Below the pieces are notes generated by a model. It saw only the letters and a list, made by a program, of their open reading frames with translations, was not told the origin of the DNA and searched no databases. Below, piece after piece: positions 50,955 to 59,605 of a stretch of 64,000 nucleotides of DNA; within the stretch, counting starts at the first letter, position 1; each line of letters begins with the position of its first letter. The stretch covers positions 97,689-161,688 of the forward strand of contig CAZGUX010000091.1 of the NCBI GenBank assembly GCA_964529305.1, read 5' to 3'. Origin of the DNA: CAZGUX01 sp964529305 (GTDB taxonomy: Bacteria; Acidobacteriota; Terriglobia; Bryobacterales; Bryobacteraceae). The position numbers and the translations under genes were made by a program.

Positions 50955-51858
50955 TCACCCGCTCCAGCACCGCCATCCTGACGGCGATGCCATTCTCTAC
51001 CTGGTTCAGGATCACCGACCGTTGGCTGTCGGCCACTTCCGACGACAACTCGCGGCCCCGGTTGATCGGCCCGGGATGCATCACGATCACCTCCGGCTTG
51101 GCCAGTTCGATGTGCTCCAGACGCAGGCCGTAAAACCGGAAGTACTCGCTCGCCGGGAAGGGCGCTTCGTGCTGCCGCTCCAGTTGGACGCGCAGCATCA
51201 TGATCACGTCCGCCTGCCGGATGGCTTCGCGAATGTCGTGGGTCAGCCGGACGCCTGGCGCCAGTTGCGCCATCTCCGGCGGCAATAGTTGGGGCGGCCC
51301 GCACAGCACGATGTCCACGCCGAACTTGGCGAGCAGGTGCACGTTCGACCGGGCCACGCGGCTGTGCGCGATGTCTCCGATAATCGCCACCCTCAGGCCT
51401 TCCAGCCGCGGCCGGTAATCGAGGATCGTTCGCGCATCCAGCAGCGCCTGGGTCGGGTGCTCGTGCGTCCCGTCGCCGGCATTGATGATCGGCGTCGGCA
51501 GGTGCCGCGCCAGAAATTGAGGCGCCCCGGAAGCGGCGTGCCGCATCACGATCGCGCTCGGCCGCATCGCGCCCAGGGTGTTCAACGTGTCCACCAGGCT
51601 CTCGCCCTTCTGCACGCTCGAACCTTGAGCGGAAATCGAAACGATGTCGGCGCCCAAACGCTTGGCCGCGATCTCGAAGCTGACCCGGGTACGGGTGGAC
51701 GCTTCGAAAAACAGATTGACCATCATTTTCCCGGCCAGCGTATTCAGCTTCCGGAGAGTGTGGTTTTCCGACGGTTGAAAGTCGCGGGCGCGTTTGAGAA
51801 TCGCCTCGATTTCAAATCGATCTAGGCCTTCGATACCGAGAAGTCCCTGTCTAATCAT
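50932..51858 (-). CDS. pyrB: Aspartate carbamoyltransferase catalytic subunit
   Basis: 308 residues from ATG 51858, which overlaps the end of pyrR by 8 bases; the open frame upstream lies inside pyrR and is not used. Motifs: NLFFEASTRTRVSFEIAAKR (carbamoyl phosphate), DGTHEHPTQALLDARTI, GDIAHSRVARSN and VIVMHPGPINRGRELSSEVA. Condenses carbamoyl phosphate and aspartate. No pyrI regulatory gene is adjacent. Confidence 0.95.
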
Positions 51859-52405
51859 CCACCTTCTCGACGAGCAGAACCTTTTCCATGCCGTCGACCT
51901 CCTGGAACTTGACTTCGATGATCTCCCTGTCCGTCGTCTGAATCGTGCGGCCGATGAACTTCGCCTCAATGGGAAGCTCGCGGTGGCCGCGGTCGATCAG
52001 AACCAGAAGATGCACCCTCGCCGGACGCCCCTGATCGAACAACGCGTCCAGGGCCGCCCGAATCGTGCGCCCGGTGTACAGCACGTCGTCCATCAGGATG
52101 ATGTCGCGGCCTTGAACCGCGAACGGAATCTCCGTCGAGTTGACCACCGGCTTGACGTCCACGGTCGACAGGTCGTCGCGATAGAGGTTGATGTCGAGGA
52201 TGCCGACGGGAACCGGACGCTTTTCCAGCGATTCGATCTTTCTGGCCAAACGCTGCGCCAGCGGCACCCCGCGCCGCCGGATGCCGATGAACGCAAGTTT
52301 GTTCAGGTCAGAGGTCTTTTCCAGGATCTCGTGAGCCAGGCGGACCAGCGTGCGGTCGATCTCCGACGCGCTCATCAACTGAGCTTTCTCTCGGGTTTGG
52401 GCCAT
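51851..52405 (-). CDS. pyrR: PyrR pyrimidine operon regulator / uracil phosphoribosyltransferase
   Basis: 184 residues. PRPP-binding motif RDIILMDDVLYTGRTIRAAL, N-terminal MSASEIDRTLVRLAHEIL and KLAFIGIRRRGVPLAQRLA match PyrR. In Gram-positive bacteria PyrR binds a leader RNA; here the leader is only about 12-15 bases from the candidate -10 box, so RNA attenuation upstream of pyrR is not visible. First gene of pyrR-pyrB-pyrC. Confidence 0.95.
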   Translation of the reverse strand: MAQTREKAQLMSASEIDRTLVRLAHEILEKTSDLNKLAFIGIRRRGVPLAQRLARKIESLEKRPVPVGILDINLYRDDLSTVDVKPVVNSTEIPFAVQGRDIILMDDVLYTGRTIRAALDALFDQGRPARVHLLVLIDRGHRELPIEAKFIGRTIQTTDREIIEVKFQEVDGMEKVLLVEKVDD

Positions 52406-52422
52406 AGGGTGGGGTTCGCCTC

Positions 52423-52428
52423 ATTATA
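52423..52428 (-). promoter_or_regulatory. Candidate -10 box of the pyrRBC operon
   Basis: TATAAT on the minus strand, 18 bases before the pyrR ATG. There is no clear -35 hexamer at the normal distance; a TG dinucleotide lies close upstream (TGGTTATAAT), so it may work as an extended -10 type. Confidence 0.5.
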
Positions 52429-52479
52429 ACCACCCCTTCGTTGCAACGCTCCCCTCATGAGCCCAACGCGGTGTCCGGT

Positions 52480-52499
52480 CCCCGGCCTTCCGGCCGGGG
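52480..52499. repeat. Perfect 8-bp hairpin between pyrR and the DinB gene
   Basis: CCCCGGCC, four bases, GGCCGGGG. No T run follows on either strand, so it is not a classical terminator. It lies about 50 bases upstream of the pyrR promoter candidate and just after the leftward DinB gene stop would be passed in the opposite direction. Role unknown. Confidence 0.5.
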
Positions 52500-52525
52500 T
52501 TCGAATGGCGGCCGGTGGGCGGCGG

Positions 52526-53062
52526 CTAGAAAGTTGAGTGGCCTTGCTCGGGCGCGCCGACTTCGGCTTCCACCGCTCGAACCAGTTTGGCTGCCGCAAC
52601 CGCCTGCCCCACATGCCGGAACGCGTGTTCCGCGATATGGACGACCAGGCCCATGACCGTAGTCGGGAGCATCTTCCGGCCCACGCCGCGCGGATCGGTG
52701 TATGTGGCCGGATCGAGCGCCCGGAACTGGGCCTCGGCCTTGCCCAGTGCGGCCTCCACGTCTTCCAGCAACTCGTCGAGGCTCGCCCCGGGTCCGGCTT
52801 CCCGCTTCATCGCCGCGATCTGCTCGTCGCTGAGTTGTTCCCCTCGAAGGTACGTGCACAGGCGCTCCGTGCTGCCAGCGATGTGGCGCAGGTGAAAACC
52901 CAACGCCGTCATTCCAAAAGGGCGCGCCCAAACCTGCTCGGCGGTCAGGCCTCCCGCCGCCTGCCGGAGGTCCTCCCGCGTCTGTTCAAACGTTCGCAGC
53001 GCCGGCGCGATCAACGGATGGACACCCTCGATCGGCCCGCGCAACCAGGGTTCCGGCAGCAT
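52526..53062 (-). CDS. DinB-like protein
   Basis: 178 residues; its ATG overlaps the TGA of the upstream isomerase gene (ATGA). Metal-ligand candidates are H57/H60 (GFHLRHIAGSTERL) and the H142/H146/H150 row (VVHIAEHAFRHVGQ), in the four-helix layout of the family. Unlike the DinB-like protein at 28.5 kb it is coupled to a sugar-isomerase-type gene, so a role in the same pathway is possible. Confidence 0.8.
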   Translation of the reverse strand: MLPEPWLRGPIEGVHPLIAPALRTFEQTREDLRQAAGGLTAEQVWARPFGMTALGFHLRHIAGSTERLCTYLRGEQLSDEQIAAMKREAGPGASLDELLEDVEAALGKAEAQFRALDPATYTDPRGVGRKMLPTTVMGLVVHIAEHAFRHVGQAVAAAKLVRAVEAEVGAPEQGHSTF

Positions 53063-53907
53063 CAGGCGGGCCTCACTTTCGAACGCAGAAAGCGGACGAT
53101 CCGCGGCATGGCCGTCTTGATGTCCTCGCCCGCGCTGCGCGTCGTGCGGTCGCCCGGTTCGTACACGATGTCGATGATTCCCTGATAGTGCACGCTCTCC
53201 AGGATCCGGAACGCCTCGTTGTAATCGATCCACGGCTCGTGGCCGTCCTGGGCCGGGTTGTAGAATTTGGTCCGTACGTGCTTCGCCATCGGCGCGCACA
53301 TGCGGATGCTTTCCAGGTAGTTCTCGCCCGCCAGGCTGGGAGGGACGTCTCCACTCGCCCCTTTCGATCCGGCGAACTGCCCGGTATCCAGCAGAATGCT
53401 CAGATTCGGGTGGCTCACCGTCTTCACCATCCGGATGGTTTCCGCGCCGGTCCGGCACAACGCGCCGTGATTGTGGTTCTGCAAGCCTACGGGCAGACCC
53501 CAGTCGGCGGCTTCCTCCACTACCTTGCGAATCCCTTCCGCGGCGCGCTTGAAGGCCTCCTCCCGTTCCCCTTCGGCCTTGGGCGATCCCGCGAATACGC
53601 GGAGAATCGGCGCGCCCAGGTACATCCCCACCCGAATCGCTTCCAGCGATTTGTCGAATTCCTGCCGTAGCGGATTTCGCCCGAAGTCGGTCGAGACGGT
53701 CACCATCGACATCGACAGGCCTCGGTCCAGGTACGCCGTTCGCAGTTTCCTCAAGTATCCGGTCCCGGTTTCGGGCAAGTCTCGCGCGTGCAGACTCGCC
53801 GCCTCGACGTTCAATTGCCGGCACAGGTCCAGGAACTGCAGAATCGTCATCTGTCCCTGGGCGATTTGCTTGGCATAGTTCAGGGAGTAGTTGCTGATTT
53901 TGATCAT
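53062..53907 (-). CDS. Sugar phosphate isomerase/epimerase (xylose-isomerase-like TIM barrel)
   Basis: 281 residues from ATG 53907 (MIKISNYSLNYAKQIAQGQ). TIM-barrel pattern of the AP-endonuclease-2 family with likely metal ligands: VGLQNHNHGALCRTG, LSILLDTGQFAG, KHVRTKFYNPAQDGHEPWID and IIDIVYEPGDR. Substrate is not defined by sequence. The upstream region holds a perfect dyad, probably an operator. Confidence 0.85.
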   Translation of the reverse strand: MIKISNYSLNYAKQIAQGQMTILQFLDLCRQLNVEAASLHARDLPETGTGYLRKLRTAYLDRGLSMSMVTVSTDFGRNPLRQEFDKSLEAIRVGMYLGAPILRVFAGSPKAEGEREEAFKRAAEGIRKVVEEAADWGLPVGLQNHNHGALCRTGAETIRMVKTVSHPNLSILLDTGQFAGSKGASGDVPPSLAGENYLESIRMCAPMAKHVRTKFYNPAQDGHEPWIDYNEAFRILESVHYQGIIDIVYEPGDRTTRSAGEDIKTAMPRIVRFLRSKVRPA

Positions 53908-54393
53908 GGCGCGATTCGAAGTTATATCACACTCGTGCGAAATCGACCGTTGGTACTGAAGCACCAGTACCAAAGTACTCCTTCTCCCTGGCTTTCTAGG
54001 TAGGCGGCCGGAAGTGTGAGTAAGGGACATTCCGTATTTTGGTTCCATTACAACTACCCGCAGATTAGACCTGGATGCCACCCCACTTGTGGCCTTACCA
54101 TTCAATTGATGGCGCCAGGCAAAGATACCGTTGCAGACACGAACCGCCCGCTGGGGGGCGGTTCCTGCAGACCCTGGCTCCGATGCCTTCTGCCCATCGG
54201 CCTCATGCTGGTGATGTTGATCGGTTTGGTTCGGACCCATTCCTCACCCGCCCGCCCGCGAGGCCTTGGCTGGACCCCGAATCATTCCGAGTCGGCGCCT
54301 TCGGCTCCCAGCGAGGCTCCGGTACAGAACTCCCTCACCGACCGCTCCTGATCCCTGAACGGGACTCGCCCGCTGTGATACCTTCGCAGTTTG
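53908..54393. other. Divergent intergenic region between isomerase and PQQ dehydrogenase genes
   Basis: About 485 bases. Contains the 24-bp dyad at 53950-53973. No convincing gene; short open frames here have no family pattern. Promoters for both flanking genes must lie here. Confidence 0.5.
53950..53973. promoter_or_regulatory. Candidate operator: perfect 24-bp dyad
   Basis: TTGGTACTG, six bases, CAGTACCAA: two perfect 9-bp arms, followed closely by another AGTACT half-site. Centre about 55 bases upstream of the isomerase ATG on the minus strand. No T run, so not a terminator. The geometry fits a dimeric repressor; the regulator is not in the window. Confidence 0.5.
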
Positions 54394-56484
54394 ATGCGCG
54401 CTGTCATCTTTCTGTCTTTCCTGTTTTCCGTACACGCCGCCGGCCAGACCGCCTACCGGGAATGGCGTCACTACGGCGGCGGTCCCGATTCCATCCGGTA
54501 CTCCAAACTGTCCCAGATCAACCGCTCCAACGTCTCCCGGCTCGCGACCGCCTGGACCTTTGACACGGGCGATGCCCTCAAAGGTTCGGAGATGCAGTGC
54601 AATCCGATCATCGTGGACGGAGTGCTGTACGCCACTTCCCCCAAAACCCGCGTCTTCGCGTTGGATGCGGCAACGGGCCGTGAGATCTGGAACTTCAGCC
54701 CGTTTGCGGATCTGGCGAAAGCCGGCCGGGGCCGCAATCGCGGTGTGACGTACTGGTCTGGCGGAGGCGAGTCGCGCATCTTTGTGGCCGTACGCTCGCA
54801 TTTATACGCGCTCGATGCGAAGACCGGCCGGCCGGTCGCCACCTTCGGAGACAACGGGAAAGTCGATCTTCGCGAAGGCCTCGGTCGTGATCCTCGCACG
54901 CTGAATGTCACCTCGTCCTCGCCCGGAGTCGTCTTCGAAGATCTCCTGGTGGTTCCCACGCTCATGTCGGAAGATCTGCCTTCCGCCCCAGGCGACATTC
55001 GCGCCTACGATGTGCGCACCGGAAAGATTCGCTGGAGCTTCCACACCATTCCCCACCCAGGCGAGTTCGGCTACGACACCTGGCCGCCGGACGCGTGGAA
55101 GTATGCCGGAGGCGCCAACAACTGGCCGGGAATGGCGCTCGACGTCAAGCGCGGTCTTCTCTTTGTCCCGACCGGTTCCGCGTCCTCGGATTTTTACGGC
55201 GCCAACCGCGCCGGCGCGAATCTGTTCGCCAACACGTTGTTGGCCCTGAAAGCGTCGACTGGCGAGCGCGTCTGGCATTTCCAGGCCGTCCATCACGACC
55301 TCTGGGATCGGGACTTCCCCACGCCGCCCTCACTGATCACCATCCGCCGCGGCGGCAGGACCATCGATGCCGTAGCGCAGGCTACCAAGTCCGCCCACGT
55401 GTACGTGTTTGAGCGCGAAACCGGCAAGCCCCTCTTTCCCATCGAAGAGCGGGGTGTGCCCAAATCCGAAGTTGACGGGGAATGGACCGCGCCCACACAG
55501 CCCCTTCCTCTCGCCCCTCCGGCGTTCTCCCGTCAGGTGTTGACCGAGGACATGTTGACCACCCGTACCCCGGAGGCGCACCGGGCCGTCCTCGAGCGCT
55601 TTCGCAAGGTCCGCAGCGCCGGTCAGTGGGTGCCTCCGAGTTTTGAAGGAAGTATCGTGTTTCCCGGCTTTGACGGGGGCGCGGAGTGGGGCGGTCAGGC
55701 CTTCGATCCGGAGACCGGTCTCTACTACGTCAACGCCAACGAGATGGCGTGGATCCTGCGATTGGTTCCGCGGCCCGTGCCCGCATCGAAGATGAGTGGG
55801 TCCGCTCTCTACCGGCAGCATTGTGCGTCGTGTCACAAGGAGGATCGCACCGGCACGCCGCCCGAGTTTCCGTCCCTGCTCAACATCGGCGCCCGGCTCT
55901 CGGCGAACGAGGTCCGCCAGGTAATGCGCGAAGGCTCCGGCCGCATGCCGTCGTTCTCGCAATTGCACGCGAGCGCGCTCAATGCCGTCACCGGCTATTT
56001 GCTCACCGGCCGTGACGAAACAGTGGAACTGGAGACCTCCGACCCCGCCTACGTGAAATACCGGTTGGACGGCTACGCCAAGTTCCTCGACCCCGACGGC
56101 TACCCAGCGGTGAAGCCGCCCTGGGGGACGCTGACCGCGATCGACATGAACCGGGGCAAATTCGCCTGGCAGATTCCGCTGGGCGAATTCCCGGAACTCG
56201 CCGCCAAAGGTCTGAAGAACACCGGGACGGAAAACTATGGCGGTCCGGTGGTGACGGCGGGCGGTCTGGTATTCATCGCGGCGACCAATCACGACCGCAA
56301 ATTCCGGGCCTTCGACAAACGCACGGGCAAGCTTCTGTGGGAAACGCATTTGCCGTTCTCCGGCAACGCGACCCCGGCCACCTACATGGTGAATGGCCGG
56401 CAGTACGTGGTGATCGCCTGCGGAGGAGGCAAGAGCGGCGCCCCGTCAGGTGGCGTCTACGTCGCCTTCGCCCTACCCCGGTGA
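54394..56484 (+). CDS. PQQ-dependent dehydrogenase with internal cytochrome c domain
   Basis: 696 residues from ATG 54394 (a TTG just before is also in frame), signal peptide MRAVIFLSFLFSVHAAG. Propeller repeats with PQQ/tryptophan-docking motifs: NPIIVDGVLYATSPKTRVFA, LDAATGREIWNFS, VRTGKIRWSFHTIP, HFQAVHHDLWDRDFPTPPSL, and at the end VTAGGLVFIAATNHDRKFRA with FDKRTGKLLWETHLP. A c-type heme motif CASCHK (C477-H481) lies inside the propeller before the last blades, as in membrane glucose-dehydrogenase-like quinohaemoproteins of this group. Periplasmic oxidation of a sugar or alcohol, electrons passing to the heme. Confidence 0.88.
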   Translation: MRAVIFLSFLFSVHAAGQTAYREWRHYGGGPDSIRYSKLSQINRSNVSRLATAWTFDTGDALKGSEMQCNPIIVDGVLYATSPKTRVFALDAATGREIWNFSPFADLAKAGRGRNRGVTYWSGGGESRIFVAVRSHLYALDAKTGRPVATFGDNGKVDLREGLGRDPRTLNVTSSSPGVVFEDLLVVPTLMSEDLPSAPGDIRAYDVRTGKIRWSFHTIPHPGEFGYDTWPPDAWKYAGGANNWPGMALDVKRGLLFVPTGSASSDFYGANRAGANLFANTLLALKASTGERVWHFQAVHHDLWDRDFPTPPSLITIRRGGRTIDAVAQATKSAHVYVFERETGKPLFPIEERGVPKSEVDGEWTAPTQPLPLAPPAFSRQVLTEDMLTTRTPEAHRAVLERFRKVRSAGQWVPPSFEGSIVFPGFDGGAEWGGQAFDPETGLYYVNANEMAWILRLVPRPVPASKMSGSALYRQHCASCHKEDRTGTPPEFPSLLNIGARLSANEVRQVMREGSGRMPSFSQLHASALNAVTGYLLTGRDETVELETSDPAYVKYRLDGYAKFLDPDGYPAVKPPWGTLTAIDMNRGKFAWQIPLGEFPELAAKGLKNTGTENYGGPVVTAGGLVFIAATNHDRKFRAFDKRTGKLLWETHLPFSGNATPATYMVNGRQYVVIACGGGKSGAPSGGVYVAFALPR

Positions 56485-56589
56485 TGCGCCGATGGAGGTA
56501 CCCGGTCACCGGTATCCGAGAATCTGGCCGCGACTTATGATGACCCTCCGGCCTCGCGGCCATGGATGCGACCTTCGTCAGCGTCGGCG

Positions 56590-58215
56590 TCAGGGTCTGC
56601 CGGCCGGCGGCTTCGGCTGCGAGAGGCCGGCCACCTCCTGGAAGAGGTAATGGAACCGGGCAGTCCCCGGAGCGGCCGCGCCCCACGTGGGCCGCAAAGC
56701 GTGCAATCCCACCTGCCAGTCGCCCCCTAACTCGCTCAAGGGAATCTCGGCGGGCAGCCGCTCAAAGTGCCGGTCGTCGCGGCTGAAACTCGCGCTCAGA
56801 ACCCCTCCTCGCGCCTGCAGCCGCAAGGTCACCGGGGGCCGCCCCGGAAAATCTTTCACGTTGACCTGCTTGCGGCTGACATGCTCCACGACAATCGAAC
56901 CGCCGTTTGCGTTCCACCGCACGACGCGAAAGACCCCTTTGTTGCCCCTCACCGAAAGTCCCGCGGATTCCCCGACGATCGGCACGAAATCCAGCCTGGT
57001 GGAAAGCGTCCAGTTTCCTTTGGGAGCGGGGGCGAGAAAGTTCCAGTCACACCCGCGGGGCAATGCATCGAAATTTAGCTCCAATGCGTCGCCGGCGAAG
57101 GCCACCGGAGCCGGCGCGCCGCACGTCGCCTCGTTCCGCCAACCCGGAAATTGCGCCGGGTCCACCGGGCCCTCGGGCCACCCGTGGAACGACAAGCCGG
57201 TGCTCAGGTGCTCGAAGACCGCATCCGCCGAGGGCGCGTCCGACCGGCCGTTATGACCGTGGACACCCAAGCGCGCCTGCTTCAGAGGCTCGGGGACTTT
57301 CATCGGCTCGCCGATCTGACGCCAGGACCATCGATCCGGACTCACAAACGCCCGAAACAGATCGCGTTCCCTTCGCAGCAGGAGCCACACTGGGGCGCCT
57401 GTCTGGCCGCCGGGATCGTACACGAATTGAGGCGGTGCGATTTGCACCTGGTCGGCTCCCCAGGCGAGTTCCCACTCGGAGCGGACGTTGAAACGGCGGC
57501 AGAATTTCACATAATGGCGAGGATGGTCGTAGATGACGAGGCCGGCGGTCTGCGTGGTGCGTTCGGGCCGGAAGGTCATTTGGACGCAAAGGTCCGCGAC
57601 GGGGCCAATCGGTTCCCCCAACAGCACGGACGAGCCGGAAAGGTCGATCGGGGTGTTCGCGATGCCGCCGGGCTGAGTCCACATGACAATCCGGCCGTCT
57701 GGTTCCTGCTTCGGTATCAACCAGATAAGGAGGGCGATCCCGGCGATTCCAAGGCCCACCGCGAGCGCCCGATTCCTTCCAGGCGACCGCTGGTTCTCCA
57801 CTGGCCCCGGAGGTTCGACCAAGGTTTCGTAAACCCCGTTTGAGACATCGTCAATCCGCCCGGGCGTACCGGCGGCGACTTCGCGGACCCGGAACTTGGG
57901 CACATACGAACGAAGCGGCAGCGAGACTACCACCGAATCGCCAACACCCGTTCCGGCGTAATACTTCTCCAGTCGGTGGCGGCACAACGTCGCCAGCTTT
58001 CGCACCGATGAGCTGTCAACCGGATTGAATTCGTCGCCGCGGTGCAGGACAGCCGCGGCAATCTCGGACTGCTCCAGTTCCTGGCGCCCTTCGAGCGCGG
58101 CCTCGCTCACGTATCTCAGGAACTGCCGAAGCTGCCGCGCGCCCTCAAACTCTGGACTGTCAAGAATCTTTTCCAGGTGTCTTCGGAATTGCGGTGCTTC
58201 GGCCCCCGTCAGCAT
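56590..58215 (-). CDS. Membrane-anchored protein: cytoplasmic winged-helix-like domain plus extracytoplasmic DUF1349/LamG-like domain
   Basis: 541 residues from ATG 58215 (GGAAGAG upstream). N-terminal about 120 residues: RHLEKILDSPEFEGARQLRQ, FLRYVSEAALEGRQELEQSE, SVRKLATLCRHRLEKYYAGT and VVVSLPLRSYVPKF, a DNA-binding-like domain common in acidobacteria. Then a transmembrane helix (LAVGLGIAGIALLIWLIP) and two jelly-roll-like units (LGVHGHNGRSDAPSADAVFE; GLSVRGNKGVFRVVRWNANG). Layout resembles ToxR-type one-component regulators: sensing outside, DNA binding inside. Signal unknown. Confidence 0.7.
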   Translation of the reverse strand: MLTGAEAPQFRRHLEKILDSPEFEGARQLRQFLRYVSEAALEGRQELEQSEIAAAVLHRGDEFNPVDSSSVRKLATLCRHRLEKYYAGTGVGDSVVVSLPLRSYVPKFRVREVAAGTPGRIDDVSNGVYETLVEPPGPVENQRSPGRNRALAVGLGIAGIALLIWLIPKQEPDGRIVMWTQPGGIANTPIDLSGSSVLLGEPIGPVADLCVQMTFRPERTTQTAGLVIYDHPRHYVKFCRRFNVRSEWELAWGADQVQIAPPQFVYDPGGQTGAPVWLLLRRERDLFRAFVSPDRWSWRQIGEPMKVPEPLKQARLGVHGHNGRSDAPSADAVFEHLSTGLSFHGWPEGPVDPAQFPGWRNEATCGAPAPVAFAGDALELNFDALPRGCDWNFLAPAPKGNWTLSTRLDFVPIVGESAGLSVRGNKGVFRVVRWNANGGSIVVEHVSRKQVNVKDFPGRPPVTLRLQARGGVLSASFSRDDRHFERLPAEIPLSELGGDWQVGLHALRPTWGAAAPGTARFHYLFQEVAGLSQPKPPAGRP

Positions 58216-58296
58216 GCTGCGTACTCTTCCCGTGAAGAGTATCACAGCGCGTTGCCAGTTCCCCGTAATGGCTCTGCAGCAATGGCTTCAGCCTTC

Positions 58297-59466
58297 TTAC
58301 GGCTCGACGCGGCGGGCTGTGGAGTTCCATCGCACGCGCCTTCCCAGGCGCAGCGATTCGTTGGCCATCTGCCCGATCAGGGCTGCCTGAAATCCGATCT
58401 CGACGGGCGCCGTCGGCTGCCGGCGCGTGCGCACGCAGTCGAGAAAATTCTGAACGTGTTGCCGCACGGCGTGCTGAAAGCCCTTCTCGGACCGCACCGA
58501 CCGGGCCGGCGTGTCCTCCTGGCCCCGGCGATAAATCGCAAACTGTTCGCGGCCGATGTCCAGGCGCGCCTGGTCGCCGTCCAACTGGGTCAATTGATCA
58601 TTCGCGGGCTTGTATTTCATGGCGCCGTAGTTCAAGGTGAACACCGCCATCACGCCCTCCGGATACTCCACCGCAACCACCATCGTTTCGGGAGTATCGA
58701 CGTGCTTTGTGCGAATCGGTCCGGCCGAAGCGTTCACCGCGGCAGGCCACGCGACTCCCATCAGCATGTGAATCCCGTCCATCACATGAGGGCCGATATC
58801 GGTGATCGGGCCGCCGGAGTATTCGGTAAACCGTCTCCATTCAAAAAACCGAAGCGGCTCCTGATCCCGGCGCGGCGCCGGTCCTTGCCATTGCTCCCAG
58901 TCGATCGGGCCGGTCAGTTTCTTGTCGCTGAGCCGAAGAACATTGTCCACCCACCAGGACCGGGCCATGTTGACGCTGCCCAATGCTCCGTTGGCCGCGG
59001 CATCCCTCGCCTGAAGAAACAGGTCGTAGCTGCGGCGCTGCATGCCCACCTGGACCACGCGATCGGCATCCCGCACCGCGTCCATGATCCGGACGCCTTC
59101 CTCCGGTGTATTGCAGAGAGGTTTCTCTATGTAGATGTCCTTACCCGCTTTCAAAGCGTCGAGAAGCATCGGAGTGTGCCAGTGATCGGGAGTGGCGATG
59201 ATCACCGCATCGATGGTCCTGTCGTTCAGCAGCTCCCGGTAGTTGCGGTACGCGGTTGCCTGGTTTCCCGCCGCGGACAATCCGGCTTCGAGGTTTGGCT
59301 CGTAGACGTCGCACACCGCGGCGATTCGCGCGGCCGGATCCTCGCGGCAAAACGGAATCAGATACCTTCCGCGCGAGCCCGATCCGATCAGGCCGATGCG
59401 AACCGCGTTCCCGGCCATTGCCGGCGCGGTGGTGGCCGCGGTCAGGAGGAAACGTCGCCTGTTCAC
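58297..59466 (-). CDS. Gfo/Idh/MocA-family oxidoreductase with twin-arginine-like signal
   Basis: 389 residues from GTG 59466 (GGAGG site). N-terminus MNRRRFLLTAATTAPAMAG looks like a Tat signal. NAD(P)-binding: VRIGLIGSGSRGRYLIPF, then AAVCDVYEPNLEAGL, VIIATPDHWHTPMLLDAL and KDIYIEKPLCNTPEEGVRIM with the catalytic EKP Lys. Typical acidobacterial/planctomycete secreted sugar-type dehydrogenase. Downstream of a second family member and the Oar-like receptor on the same strand. Confidence 0.9.
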   Translation of the reverse strand: MNRRRFLLTAATTAPAMAGNAVRIGLIGSGSRGRYLIPFCREDPAARIAAVCDVYEPNLEAGLSAAGNQATAYRNYRELLNDRTIDAVIIATPDHWHTPMLLDALKAGKDIYIEKPLCNTPEEGVRIMDAVRDADRVVQVGMQRRSYDLFLQARDAAANGALGSVNMARSWWVDNVLRLSDKKLTGPIDWEQWQGPAPRRDQEPLRFFEWRRFTEYSGGPITDIGPHVMDGIHMLMGVAWPAAVNASAGPIRTKHVDTPETMVVAVEYPEGVMAVFTLNYGAMKYKPANDQLTQLDGDQARLDIGREQFAIYRRGQEDTPARSVRSEKGFQHAVRQHVQNFLDCVRTRRQPTAPVEIGFQAALIGQMANESLRLGRRVRWNSTARRVEP

Positions 59467-59605
59467 GCTCCCACCTCCCTCAGCCGGCGCTCGCGGTCTT
59501 CGAGGCTGTGCCGGTGCGCCCGGTTCGGCCCCTGGCCACTTGGGCTGATCGCAGCAAACGTTGTGTGCATTCCCGTTCGTTTCTCCTGGCCTGCCTCTTG
59601 CCCGG

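Noticed and set aside
52480..52499. PyrR-binding attenuator or terminator
   Set aside because: The hairpin lies upstream of the candidate -10 box, lacks a T run, and shows no PyrR-binding loop sequence.
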